Positions 1-9,221 are shown, counted from the first letter of the stretch. The stretch is 64,000 nucleotides of DNA from Corynebacterium aurimucosum ATCC 700975 (GCF_000022905.1 NC_012590.1:1488001-1552000), one strand, 5' to 3'. The notes: generated from the sequence alone by a model not told the origin. Program-made: numbers and translations.

Positions 1-71
1 GAATGGTCAGCCCCGTCGACTTCGAGAACCACGCCGGCGCAATCAACAGCAGAAAAGAAATAGCTGCCTAA
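1..71 (+). CDS. IS3-family transposase OrfB, C-terminal fragment (5' end outside window)
   Basis: The frame open from the window edge to the TAA at 69-71 encodes (G)MVSPVDFENHAG followed by about ten more residues. The SPVDFEN stretch is the usual C-terminal tail of IS3-family OrfB integrases, which follows the catalytic Glu region and a YNT..RHSALG block. The DDE residues themselves are outside the window. OrfB is the catalytic half of the transposase, normally made as an OrfAB fusion by -1 frameshifting. Reading direction is opposite to the rRNA gene it interrupts. Confidence 0.6.
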   Translation, partial: MVSPVDFENHAGAINSRKEIAA

Positions 72-117
72 CCACTAGGTAGCTCCACTACGTGTCCACG
101 ATTTGCGGGCAACCCCA
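1..117 (+). mobile_element. Right end of an IS3-family insertion sequence, cut by the window edge
   Basis: The segment holds the last codons of an IS3-type transposase followed by about 45 bp of non-coding DNA ending in CCCCA at 113-117, a typical IS3-family tip (ends in CA). The next base, 118, starts uninterrupted 16S rRNA sequence. The junction therefore coincides with a plausible IS terminus, which argues for a real insertion. The left end and target duplication lie outside the window and cannot be checked. It differs from the element at 1238-2541. Confidence 0.75.
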
Positions 118-1032
<915 letters not shown>

Positions 1033-1237
1033 AGGCCGTGAAAAGCCCAAACCTAGTCAAAAAGACAAACCAAACCATGCACAGCATGGACTGGCTATCC
1101 AAAAATTACATAAAGAAAAAATCCAAAAACCAACCCCCAACCCGACGGGGCAAAAAAGAGGCTGGCCTAGTTAGAAGATTTTAAACAATTATGCCCAAAC
1201 AACTTATGTTATTTACAATGACGCCGCTTGAAAGAAA
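1033..1237 (-). other. rRNA leader, part next to 16S
   Basis: A-rich, non-coding DNA directly upstream of the 16S 5' end. It is the downstream part of the rrn leader and should hold half of the 16S processing stem. It is separated from the promoter-proximal leader (2542-2712) by the IS at 1238-2541. No credible ORF is seen. Confidence 0.6.
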
Positions 1238-1275
1238 GGGCCTGACCCCCGGAAGGTAGACACGTCGGGGGTTAG

Positions 1276-2157
1276 CTATGCTGCTTGGGTCAGTGTAGCT
1301 GATGTGAGTTCTTCGAAGTCATCGGGGGCTAGAAGGTTGCACCAGGAGTGTCGTCTGCGCGTGTTGTAGCGCATGCACCATCGGAAGACTTCTTGGCGGC
1401 AGATGATGGGATTGTCAAAGACTTTCCGATCACGCAGAACTTCACGCTTTAGGGTGGCGTTAAATGATTCTGCCAGGGCATTATCGGCACTCGTTCCCAC
1501 TGCTCCCATGGATTGGCGAACACCAAGTACAGCGCAGTGCTCTCTAAATGCTTGTGAGGTGTACACACTGCCGTGATCGGAATGGAAAATTGCCCCTTTA
1601 AGGCTTCCGCGGACTTTTCTGGCATGAGATAAAGCTTCGATAACCAGCGATACCCGCATGTGGTCAGCGAGTGCATGGCCGACGAGTTTGCGTGAGTAAA
1701 CGTCAATGACCGTGGCTAGGTACATGTTCTTGCCGCCCTTACACGGCAGGTAGGTGATATCGCCTACGTAGACGTGGTTTGGCCTGTCAGCTGTGAATTT
1801 GCGGCCTATTAAATCTGGCATGACTCGACGGCCAGGCTTGCGCCTGGTGGTGATGCATCGACGCCGTTTAGTAAAGCCTTTTAGCCCCATGGATTTCATG
1901 ATGCGTGCGACCTTCTTGTGATTGATCGGAGGAAAGTCCGTATCGTCGTTGAGGCTTGCAGCGATGCGTTTAGCACCATAAAGCCCGTGCTCATTATCGA
2001 AGATGGTCTTGATTCTCGCACCAATAAGGGCATCGGAACACGTCTTTAACCTGCGTTTTTCGCGGGTGTTGACCCATTTGTAGAACGAGGAGCGATTGAG
2101 CTTTAACACGTGGCACATCCGTGTGAGCCGAGTATTCGGTTCGGTGGTCATCGACAA
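1276..2157 (-). pseudogene. IS3-family transposase OrfB (DDE integrase), probable 5' frameshift
   Basis: The 293-residue frame has the rve integrase core with catalytic residues in GDITYLP (first Asp), FHSDHGS (second Asp) and NALAESFNATLK (Glu), and an N-terminal HTH_21-like region (LNRSSFYKWV). The only in-frame start is a TTG at 2157. The conserved family N-terminus RFQFVDDHR is present, but in the -1 frame immediately upstream (about 2130-2172). It loses register near 2123-2131, as if one base had been added there. Read without that base, the two parts join as an ordinary OrfB that could be reached from orfA by -1 frameshifting. As it stands, OrfB is in the same frame as orfA behind a TAA stop. 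The enzyme is probably inactive or made only from the weak TTG. Confidence 0.75.
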
Positions 2158-2169
2158 ACTGGAAGCGGA

Positions 2170-2469
2170 TTACCAGCGTGTCTCTTCGGCAAAATATTTC
2201 GCGGCCTTGCGCAGGATGTCGCGTTCTTCGCGCAGCTTTGCGTTTTCTTTTTCTAGCTGGCGGATCCGCTCAGAATCGGTTGTCGCCTGAGTCTTGTCAC
2301 GCATGGTCTTCGTGCGGGCACGTTTGCCGGTGCCGTACTGCTTGATCCAGGAATAAAGTGAGGAGCGATTGACTCCAAGCTCTGCTGAAGCCGCGTGAAG
2401 TGAGAGGTCCTCATTGTTTTCGTAGAGGGCCACAGCATCACGTTTGAACTGTTCGGAGTACCTAGGCAT
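2170..2469 (-). CDS. IS3-family transposase OrfA (HTH protein)
   Basis: This 99-residue protein starts MPRYSEQFKRDAVALY, the standard opening of the HTH_Tnp_1 domain that binds the IS ends. A leucine-rich helix (RQLEKENAKLREERDIL, about residues 68-84) and the terminal KAAKYFAEETRW complete the typical OrfA. Near its 3' end the coding strand contains an A-rich then T4 tract (in AAATATTTTGCC), a plausible slippery region for -1 frameshifting into orfB. OrfA alone usually regulates transposition. Its length and ending match the family. Confidence 0.88.
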   Translation of the reverse strand: MPRYSEQFKRDAVALYENNEDLSLHAASAELGVNRSSLYSWIKQYGTGKRARTKTMRDKTQATTDSERIRQLEKENAKLREERDILRKAAKYFAEETRW

Positions 2470-2541
2470 GGTGGTAGATTACCTTTCTTCCCAACCCAAC
2501 TGGGCTGGATATCAGGTGTCTACCAAACAGGGGTCAGGTCC

Positions 2542-2712
2542 AAAAGCGCCATCCGGCATACACCAACCGTGCCATACATACGACACAACACGGCCAGAAC
2601 AAAAAATCAACCAACAAAAAGTACATTGGCACACTATTGAGTTCTCAAACATCATTCGCGCACTCTTTGCACTGAATCTTTTTATTCACTGCTCTGAGCG
2701 GCTGGAGTTCAT
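2542..2712 (-). promoter_or_regulatory. rRNA leader, promoter-proximal part, with boxA-like antitermination element
   Basis: On the minus strand, 2630-2651 reads TGTTTGAGAACTCAAT followed by AGTGTG. This matches the conserved boxA-type element of mycobacterial and corynebacterial rrn leaders, which recruits Nus factors to the rRNA transcript. The element remains next to its promoter, but 16S now begins 1.3 kb further on because of the IS. Confidence 0.7.
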
Positions 2713-2742
2713 ACTCTAGCCAACAAGTTTGAATCTTGTCAA
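2713..2742 (-). promoter_or_regulatory. rRNA operon promoter
   Basis: The minus strand has a perfect -35 TTGACA (2737-2742), an 18-nt spacer and a -10 TAGAGT (2713-2718). Its position upstream of the boxA-bearing leader identifies it as the sigma-A promoter of the interrupted rrn operon. No second promoter of equal quality is seen further upstream. Confidence 0.75.
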
Positions 2743-2963
2743 CTAGGAGTTAATCTCCGTGTCACCAGCTTCTCGCGGCGACCTCGATAAATATACACAG
2801 AGCTCCATATATCAACAAATCCGCTGGTCAACCACCCTATTTTCCCCTTTTGCTCCCTCGCTACGCTTTCTCACCTCGAAAACTACGAATCCCGCCGCAA
2901 TACGCGACGGGATTAACCAATGCATAGTGGACGTTGGCGCGCCCTAACTAGTTGAGCTGGGCA
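2743..2963. other. Intergenic region between the rRNA promoter and tyrS
   Basis: No gene is seen. It holds a hairpin at 2888-2914 (listed separately) and, at 2947-2962, an imperfect copy of the tyrS 3' end. The AT-rich stretch at 2785-2815 could be an upstream activating element for the rRNA promoter, but nothing specific is recognisable. Confidence 0.4.
2888..2914 (-). terminator. Probable terminator of tyrS
   Basis: Inverted repeat AATCCCG (2888-2894) and CGGGATT (2908-2914), with further partial pairing inside. A T-containing tail (CGTAGTTTT) follows on the minus strand. It lies 50 bp past the tyrS stop. Confidence 0.55.
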
Positions 2964-4223
2964 CTAGTTGAGCTTGGCACCAGCAAAGTTCTTCTTGCCA
3001 CGACGAAGCACAAGCCACGCGCCGTGCAGCAAGTCCTCGGCGGCAGGCTCCCACTCATCAGATTCAATGCGCTGGTTATTGACGTATGCACCGCCCTCTT
3101 TGATGGTTCGACGAGCTGCACCCTTGGAATCGGCAAGGCCACAAGCAACCAACAGGTCCACAATGGTGCGCGGTTCACCAGCAGCAATATCAGCGACGGT
3201 AGTCTCAGACAGCGCGCCAACCAATGTCTGTTCATCCAAATCAGCGAGCTCTGCCTTACCGAACAAGGCCTGTGTGGCAAGCTTAACGGACTTCGTGGCT
3301 TCCTCACCGTGGACCAGATTGGTCATTTCTTGCGCCAGGCGGCGCTGTGCCTCACGACGGAAGGGCTCCTCGGCAACCTTCTGCTCGTACTCAGCGATTT
3401 CTTCCTGGCTCAGGAAGGTAAACCACCGCAAGTAGTCGATGACCACGGAGTCACCCGCGTTGAGGAAGTACTGGTACCAGGAGTACGGCGATGTCTTCTC
3501 CGGATCGAGCCAGAGCTTTCCGCCGCCAGTGGACTTACCAAACTTCTGCCCCTGGGCATCCGTCACGAGCGGAACCGTCAGGCCATGCACCTTGGCTCCC
3601 TTGACTCGTCGGTTGAGATCAACGCCAGAGACGATATTGCCCCACTGATCGCCACCACCGATCTGCAGAATACAGTCAAACTCATCGTGCAGATGAACAT
3701 AGTCATTGGACTGCAGGAGCATGTAGGAAAACTCGGTGTACGAGATGCCATCAGACTCCAAACGGCGCTTGACGGTGTCACGGTCCAGCATCGTGTTGAG
3801 AGAAAAGTTCTTACCCACATCACGCAAGAAATCGATGACCGTCATCTTCGAAGTCCAGTCAGCATTGTTGACCATGGTGGCGGCGTTCTCGCCCGCAAAA
3901 TCAATGAACTGACGCAGTTGCTTCTTAATGGCGACCATATTGTCGTTGATGGTCTCCTGCGAGAGCATGGTGCGCTCCCCTACGTCGCGCGGGTCACCGA
4001 TCTGCCCCGTCGCGCCACCCGCCAGGGCAATCGGATGGTGGCCAGCCTTCTGGAAGCGACGAAGCATAATCATCGGTACGAGGTGGCCGGCGTGCAGCGA
4101 ATCACCTGTCGGATCAAAACCGCAGTACAAGGTGATGGGTTCTTCGCAGGCCTCACGGAGTGCGTCGAGGTCGGTGGACTGGTTAATGAGGCCGCGCCAC
4201 TGCAGTTCATCAATGATATTCAT
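2964..4223 (-). CDS. tyrS: Tyrosine--tRNA ligase
   Basis: Class I aminoacyl-tRNA synthetase that charges tRNA-Tyr in the cytoplasm. The 419-residue product has the Rossmann core with the HIGH-type motif HAGH (residues 44-47), the KMSKS-type loop KFGKS near residue 230 and a C-terminal S4 RNA-binding domain. The start at 4223 ([11 protein letters not shown]) gives the normal bacterial length; the frame is open further upstream but that part has no family similarity. The upstream neighbour is the Trm112-like gene 37 bp away. The last 16 bp are imperfectly duplicated just after the stop. Confidence 0.97.
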   Translation of the reverse strand: MNIIDELQWRGLINQSTDLDALREACEEPITLYCGFDPTGDSLHAGHLVPMIMLRRFQKAGHHPIALAGGATGQIGDPRDVGERTMLSQETINDNMVAIKKQLRQFIDFAGENAATMVNNADWTSKMTVIDFLRDVGKNFSLNTMLDRDTVKRRLESDGISYTEFSYMLLQSNDYVHLHDEFDCILQIGGGDQWGNIVSGVDLNRRVKGAKVHGLTVPLVTDAQGQKFGKSTGGGKLWLDPEKTSPYSWYQYFLNAGDSVVIDYLRWFTFLSQEEIAEYEQKVAEEPFRREAQRRLAQEMTNLVHGEEATKSVKLATQALFGKAELADLDEQTLVGALSETTVADIAAGEPRTIVDLLVACGLADSKGAARRTIKEGGAYVNNQRIESDEWEPAAEDLLHGAWLVLRRGKKNFAGAKLN

Positions 4224-4260
4224 GAAGGCTCCTTTGAAAATCGATTCGTTCTTTTGAGAT

Positions 4261-4440
4261 CTAGTTCTGGCGCGGCCACGGCGTAGCGTGGTCCACCAGC
4301 ATGACGGGGATGTCGTTCTCAATGGGATAGGCCACGCCAAGACGTTCATTGACCAAGACCTGTTCCTCAGCCAGATACTTCAACGGACCTTTATCCTGCG
4401 GACACACCAAGATGTCAAGCAGTTGCGAATCGAGACTCAT
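4261..4440 (-). CDS. Trm112/UPF0434 family small protein
   Basis: A 59-residue protein ([20 protein letters not shown]) of the Trm112/YcaR-like family, small zinc-ribbon-like proteins that in eukaryotes activate methyltransferases. Its bacterial role is not settled. Only one Cys (CPQDKG) is kept, so a full four-Cys zinc site is missing. A TTG at 4449, two bases after the upstream gene's stop and with GGGAAG at good spacing, is an alternative start giving 62 residues. The position between an envelope cassette and tyrS suggests co-transcription. Confidence 0.85.
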   Translation of the reverse strand: MSLDSQLLDILVCPQDKGPLKYLAEEQVLVNERLGVAYPIENDIPVMLVDHATPWPRQN

Positions 4441-4451
4441 AAGCGCCAAGC

Positions 4452-5045
4452 TTACACTTCCCTAGATTCCACGGAAGGAAGGGTCCCACCATATTCGAGT
4501 TTGAGCGCCATAGAATGATTGCGCAGCTTGCGGACCGAGTTTTGGGAAATCGCCTCCTTGATTTGCTCCATTTCGCGGCCCAGGATGCCGAGCGATTCAC
4601 TCATCTCCTCAACAGCAACCGGATCCTTCAGGTCTGTCACATCGAGGTAAGACTTCACCAGCTCCTTGGAGTGTTCTTCAATCATGTCGCGCACGAGGGC
4701 TTGCTGGTGCGGCGCCTCATCGAGCCGGTGCCAATTGTCCAACACCCACACCGCTGACTCATCGAAAGAATCCCACGCTCGTTGGACAGGACTAGGAAGC
4801 TTGTGCGCTGTAAAGGTGTACCGGACTTCCTCCAAGGTATGGATAAGCTCGCCTTCTCCGGCTTTGGGAGGCTCCAAAACCTTCTCCTGCCGCGGCGGCG
4901 TCACGAATCCAGCAGCCATACCTGTGCAGATTGCAACGACCGGCCACAGGAATCCCAAACCGCCGCCGCTTAACACATGGAGGACAACGACGAGCGCGGT
5001 AACCGCAACGCCGACGACAACTTTTCGCGAGTTCAGGGCGTTCAT
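4452..5045 (-). CDS. Two-helix membrane protein with C-terminal helical domain, XpaC-like (tentative)
   Basis: The 197-residue product has two N-terminal membrane segments (about residues 8-27 and 31-48) and a charged, mainly helical cytoplasmic part. The last 90 residues (VRDMIEEHSKELV onwards) recall the C-terminal pattern of XpaC/Halogen_Hydrol proteins, but this is a weak resemblance. No catalytic motif is seen. It has a strong RBS (AGGAGG, 11 nt before ATG) and follows the SBP-VWA lipoprotein gene by 35 bp, so it is probably the third gene of one operon. Function unknown. Confidence 0.7.
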   Translation of the reverse strand: MNALNSRKVVVGVAVTALVVVLHVLSGGGLGFLWPVVAICTGMAAGFVTPPRQEKVLEPPKAGEGELIHTLEEVRYTFTAHKLPSPVQRAWDSFDESAVWVLDNWHRLDEAPHQQALVRDMIEEHSKELVKSYLDVTDLKDPVAVEEMSESLGILGREMEQIKEAISQNSVRKLRNHSMALKLEYGGTLPSVESREV

Positions 5046-5080
5046 GTAGTGCAGATCCTCCTGGGAAAGGTGGAGTTGGT

Positions 5081-6646
5081 TTACTGGTAGGCACGAATTT
5101 CTTCGAATGCGGCAGCAAGGTCGCCGTTGAGCGCATCAAAAGTCTTGCCACCAGTGAGCTGAGCAAGTTCTTCCATCTCTTGGATATTGGCTTCACCATA
5201 CAAGATGACAAAGACCGGAATCTCCTTTTTGTCCTCGGGCAGCTGCGCATAAGCGTCCTTGAACTGAGCAAATGTACGCCCGCGGGTAACTTCGCCGTCG
5301 GTCATGAGCACCACGGTGCCAATATCGCCGCCGCTGGTATCCACTTCATCGAAAGCGTTCAGGACGGCCTCAAAGGTCGCGGTATCGCCATCCGCAACGA
5401 GGCGTTCCACGCGGTCTGCAAGCTCCTTGGTGGTTGCCGGCTTATCCTTATCCACGCGTGCACGAGTTGGCTGCTGGGGCTCTGAAGAATACGGAATCAG
5501 CTTGATCTGCTCGCGATTTCGGAAGGCAACTTGGCCTTCGCCATCTGGGACGCCGTCAGCTGAGCCGTCGATAAGCGGGAGCAAACTACTCTTGAGTAGA
5601 TCCATGCGCTCGCCTTCCATGGAGCCGGAGGTATCGAGGACCAAAGCTGTGTTTCCAGGATTGCGCAGTTCATGGGCAAAGGCAGCCTCCAGCGCATCAA
5701 CGGTTTGCTCGTTTGCCGGGTAAGGCAGCTCAAAAACAGTGCCGGGCAAGTCAGAATTGTCTACTCGCAAATGGAAGCTTGTGAGCTTGTCTGGACGCTC
5801 CGCCAACCACTCGGCAAGCGCCTGTACTTTCGCTTCTGTATCTTTGTCCGAAGAGCTCGCCAAGGAAGACAACGGATAGTCAGCCGAAATCACTCCATCG
5901 GAGGGGATGACCACCTCTAGGTCTGCTCCCTCATCTTTGAGCTGGTAAAGCACAGATTCATAGTTAAAGATTGCATCGGCTTGCTCCGGGTGCTCGCGGA
6001 AGCGATCGGCCAACCAGCCAGAGGAACCCGAAGTCAAGGTTTGGTTGCCAAAGAGCTTCTGTACTTTGCCAGCGGATTGCTTGATGTCCTTTTCCGTGAG
6101 GGCGCGTCCTGTGTCCGCAAAAGCAGTCGTTGCTGCCGATAGTGCGGAGAAACCCGAATTTGAGGTAGAAGGATCCGTCATGCCAAAAGTTATTCCGGAG
6201 TCAGCGATTTCTTGCCACGTCGGCTGCTTGCTGGTCCAGCCTTGCGCTTGTGCCACAGAGGACTGCACGCCGAGAGCTATTGGGGAACGCGCCACGCTGT
6301 GTTCTCTTCCCAGCTGGCCATCTACACCGATAATGCGCGCATAGCGATTGGTGGCAAACCACGTCGCGTCATAGGTCCCTTCGAAACCACCTCGCTTAAG
6401 GGTACGGGAATTCGCCAGCGTTCCGTCCTCAGTGGTCATGGTGATGTCGAATCCGAGGTCTTGGGAGGCGTCGGCAAGCACGGGCTCCAGCGGTTCAAGC
6501 TCCGTTGCCGCCACAATTCTGAGACCACCGCTGAATGAATTCCCAGCGCCGGGTTTCTGAGAATCATCGAACAGTTCACCCATCGAACAGGACGTCAGCG
6601 CCATGGTGCCCACTAGTACGAGCAGCACTCTCAGTGACCGAAACAT
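5081..6646 (-). CDS. Lipoprotein with substrate-binding-like domain and VWA domain
   Basis: The 521-residue product starts with a lipoprotein signal ending in LTSC (Cys20). Residues about 45-310 look like a type-2 periplasmic binding protein (TDPSTSNSGFSAL resembles the PstS/ModA ligand region). From about residue 330 a von Willebrand A domain begins, with a complete MIDAS start DTSGSMEG (near 336) and a later LMTDGEV strand. The protein should sit on the outer face of the membrane and bind a metal-dependent protein partner. The pairing with another binding-protein-like gene upstream and a membrane protein downstream suggests a complex. Its ligand and role are unknown. No transporter permease is encoded nearby, so ordinary uptake is unlikely. 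Confidence 0.85.
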   Translation of the reverse strand: MFRSLRVLLVLVGTMALTSCSMGELFDDSQKPGAGNSFSGGLRIVAATELEPLEPVLADASQDLGFDITMTTEDGTLANSRTLKRGGFEGTYDATWFATNRYARIIGVDGQLGREHSVARSPIALGVQSSVAQAQGWTSKQPTWQEIADSGITFGMTDPSTSNSGFSALSAATTAFADTGRALTEKDIKQSAGKVQKLFGNQTLTSGSSGWLADRFREHPEQADAIFNYESVLYQLKDEGADLEVVIPSDGVISADYPLSSLASSSDKDTEAKVQALAEWLAERPDKLTSFHLRVDNSDLPGTVFELPYPANEQTVDALEAAFAHELRNPGNTALVLDTSGSMEGERMDLLKSSLLPLIDGSADGVPDGEGQVAFRNREQIKLIPYSSEPQQPTRARVDKDKPATTKELADRVERLVADGDTATFEAVLNAFDEVDTSGGDIGTVVLMTDGEVTRGRTFAQFKDAYAQLPEDKKEIPVFVILYGEANIQEMEELAQLTGGKTFDALNGDLAAAFEEIRAYQ

Positions 6647-6684
6647 TCCCTCACAACCTTCCTGATGCTTGTTACTGCGGAGCC

Positions 6685-7812
6685 TTAATCAACGACCCGC
6701 AGAATTTCCTCGAAATCAGCCCACCGCAGCTGGCTATATTCTCCGCCATCCACGGGGATACTGTGATCGCTGGATGGATCAAATTTCGAGCTGAAGCCGG
6801 AGCCGTGTGTGCTGAGCCCGAGGCTCTCCGACACCGCAGGGATGCCGTCCTCATTCATTGCTTTAGCAAACAGCTCTCCCTCCTCAGTGCGAGGAATGAC
6901 GATGCTGATCAACGTCGTTGGTGGATTCAGGGCTAGCGGTGTATAACGGGACAAGTCTTCGTCCTCATGGAGTAGGCGCACGTACTGATTAGTAGTTGCC
7001 AAGACCATGGGCATCTCCCCCTTATCCACCCGAAGAAAAGCATCGAGAATTCCCTGCTCGGTGGTCTCACTGTAGCCCTGTTCCGATACGAGACGCCGCA
7101 TGATGTTATCAGCTTCCGCATCAATCTTCGCCTTGTCATCGCGTCCTAGCTCCCTCTCCGCGTAATCCTCCCCAACGGTGCGAATAAGGCGTGCGTAGCG
7201 CAATGCGGCAAAAGACTGACTTACCTGGGGCACTGCCACGTCCACGACGCGCGGCGAGCCGAAGGCTGGGCTAATGTCACGCCAGCGAGTGTTGTCCTGG
7301 GACATGTCCACCAAGGTCTCTACGTTCAACGAAGCTAGGTTGCCGGATTCCGTGACCAAATCGTGGTTCTTCATGTCCTCTACAAGCTCGCTATGCACCA
7401 GCACCAACAACTGATTGCCAAACACCATCGGAGAACCTTCATCCAGTTCCGCCAGCTCCGGGTTGGCATTGCGTAGGTCAGATACCCACGCAGCACCATT
7501 GGGGTCCGTCAGAATGAAGTCGTAGTCCTTGTCCACGCTGCTGCTGTGTTCAACGAAGTCCCCAGCCGGCACCACATCGAGTTCGACCTCAATGTTGTGT
7601 TTCTCTAAAGCCTCGAGCATGGCAGGGTCTTTAAAGGTGGCTTCCAGTTCTGGACTAATTGCGCCCGTGACAAGGGTCGTGTCCTTGAAAAAGTTGAATT
7701 TCGGCAGGGAATCTCCGCCACGCCCTACCGCGAGGGAGGCCACGGCGAGGACGATGAACACTGCGGCGATTACGAAGGATTTAGTACGCTTCGTCGACGA
7801 TGTGCTGCTCAT
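6685..7812 (-). CDS. Membrane-anchored substrate-binding-like protein
   Basis: A 375-residue protein with a basic N-terminus, one signal-anchor helix (about residues 13-30) and a long extracytoplasmic part. The order TGAISPELEATFKDP... YDFILTDPNGAAW resembles solute-binding folds, and the gene lies just upstream of the SBP-VWA lipoprotein gene with a 38-bp gap. No lipobox Cys is seen, so it is probably held by the uncleaved helix. A TATGAT hexamer lies only a few bases before the start codon, which has no clear RBS, so the transcript may be leaderless. Function unknown. Confidence 0.75.
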   Translation of the reverse strand: MSSTSSTKRTKSFVIAAVFIVLAVASLAVGRGGDSLPKFNFFKDTTLVTGAISPELEATFKDPAMLEALEKHNIEVELDVVPAGDFVEHSSSVDKDYDFILTDPNGAAWVSDLRNANPELAELDEGSPMVFGNQLLVLVHSELVEDMKNHDLVTESGNLASLNVETLVDMSQDNTRWRDISPAFGSPRVVDVAVPQVSQSFAALRYARLIRTVGEDYAERELGRDDKAKIDAEADNIMRRLVSEQGYSETTEQGILDAFLRVDKGEMPMVLATTNQYVRLLHEDEDLSRYTPLALNPPTTLISIVIPRTEEGELFAKAMNEDGIPAVSESLGLSTHGSGFSSKFDPSSDHSIPVDGGEYSQLRWADFEEILRVVD

Positions 7813-7908
7813 GATCTAAATCATAAAGTGATCTTCTTCTCATTGCTGGGTAAAGGAAGGGGTGAAGGGGGTAAAGCGGGAGCTCGCTATCCTGCCTCAC
7901 CCAGTTCT

Positions 7909-8372
7909 TTAGAGAAGTGAAGGAACGTTCGCCACCAAAGAGTAGAGGTCCTTCGGGTCCTCAGGGTTAGCGATGATATCAATCTCGGACTCTAGGTCGG
8001 TGCTAGGTCGGTGCCCCGAACAGAATCACGTAGATAACGCAGAGCAGAGAAATCATTAATGGCGAATCCGACGTCATCAAAAAGCGTGATCTGCTCCTCG
8101 CTATCGCGGCCCGTGGCCTGGCCTGTCAGCACCTGATAGAACTCAACGACCGGGAAATCCTCCGGCTTCTGCTGAATCTCGCCCTCAATGCGAGTTTGCT
8201 CGGGAAACTCAACGAAGACTTTTGACTTGTCCAAAATCGAGCTTTCCAGCTCCGTCTTGCCGGGGCAATCACCGCCCACAGCGTTGAGATGCACGCCTGG
8301 GAGAACGTGACGCTCAGCCAGAATCTGGTTCTGCGCTTTATCCGCCGTGCAGGTGGTGATGATATCCGCGCC
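7909..8372 (-). pseudogene. Ornithine cyclodeaminase, C-terminal remnant fused to a permease remnant
   Basis: From about 8372 the frame encodes GADIITTCTADK, NAVGGDCPGKTEL, EGEIQQ and FALRY-type blocks typical of ornithine cyclodeaminase (ornithine to proline plus ammonia). Only the C-terminal half remains. The N-terminal half is missing and replaced in frame by an amino-acid permease. Near the end an 11-bp unit (TAGGTCGGTGC on the plus strand, 7993-8003 and 8004-8014) is duplicated in tandem, putting a premature stop at 7992-7994. Removing one copy restores the family ending (ESEIDIIANPEDPKDLY...) to a stop at 7909. It is certainly non-functional as a cyclodeaminase. Confidence 0.85.
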
Positions 8373-9061
8373 CTGCACGATAACCGCAGGAAGCAGACCA
8401 TTCGGTAGCCAACCGCCGGCATCAACAATGAGGCTGAACCCAGTCGGATCACCATTCGGATGGCCTAGAATAACCACACCAATCGCCACGACCATGAAAA
8501 TGATCAGCGCAACGATCTTGATCATGGAGAACCAGTACTCCAGCTCGCCAAAGATCTTCACCGAGAGCATGTTGAACAGCAGGATGCTACACACCACACC
8601 GAGAGCGAGCAACCATTGCGGGACGGCGTCAAGCCACGAGGTATATTGCCCAAACCACTTGATGTAGATCGCCACTGCGGTGCCATCTGCCACCAATGTC
8701 GCCGCCCAGTTTCCCCAGTAGAGCCAACCGGTCACGAAGGCGGTTTTTCGCCATAAAACTCACGCGCGTAGGAGACGAAGGAACCTGAGCTCGGGCGGTA
8801 CACGATGAGTTCGCCGAGCGAGCGCAGAATGATGTAGCCGAAGAATCCACACACCAAGTACAAGACGGCGAGGAACGGTCCCGCCGTTTGTAGGCGCCCG
8901 CCGGTGCCGAGCAGCAACCCGGTGCCGATGGCAGAGCCAATGGCAATCATCTGCAGCTGACGGTTGCTCATCCCCTTCTGGAGGCCCTGGTCTTCCGAAG
9001 CATAGACCGCTTTCTCTTTCTCATGAGACTCCGTGTTGGGCGGCCGAAGTGTTTCAGTCAT
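8373..9061 (-). pseudogene. AnsP-like amino-acid permease, N-terminal remnant with frameshift
   Basis: The first 109 residues (MTETLRPPN...; [30 protein letters not shown]-like block) and the next frame ([14 protein letters not shown]...) together form about six membrane segments of an APC-superfamily permease closest to L-asparagine permease AnsP. The two frames are offset by one base. A run of five T on the plus strand (8744-8748), where six would keep the frame ([13 protein letters not shown]), is the likely lesion. After PNGLLPAVIV (about 8376) the permease stops and cyclodeaminase sequence begins. The second half of the transporter is lost, so transport is not expected. Confidence 0.85.
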
Positions 9062-9221
9062 AAGGGAGATAGTCCTTTCCGAATCCGGAACGCGATGAAG
9101 CTTCGCATTCCCTAAGGAAACGTTATAGAAACCTTATGAGATACACCTCACATGTACCCCTGTTTTGTGGCGCACGACAACTATGTGCAGTGGAAAAGAG
9201 CGCTCTGCGTCACCCCCACAT

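Larger units (their letters stand above)
1238..2541 (-). mobile_element. Complete IS3-family insertion sequence inside the rRNA leader
   Basis: Imperfect terminal inverted repeats bound the element: CCTGACCCC...GGTAGACAC at the left (about 1238-1263) and its complement at the right (about 2516-2541). Both flanks carry AAA (1235-1237 and 2542-2544), a possible 3-bp target duplication, although the tract is A-rich. Inside are orfA (2170-2469) and orfB (1276-2157), both on the minus strand, the same direction as the rRNA operon. The total of 1,304 bp is usual for the family. It separates the rrn promoter and boxA from the 16S gene by an extra 1.3 kb. orfB seems frameshifted, so this copy may depend on another for movement. 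Confidence 0.88.

Noticed and set aside
2952..4286. Plus-strand open frame opposite tyrS
   Set aside because: Antisense shadow of a clear synthetase gene; no motifs.
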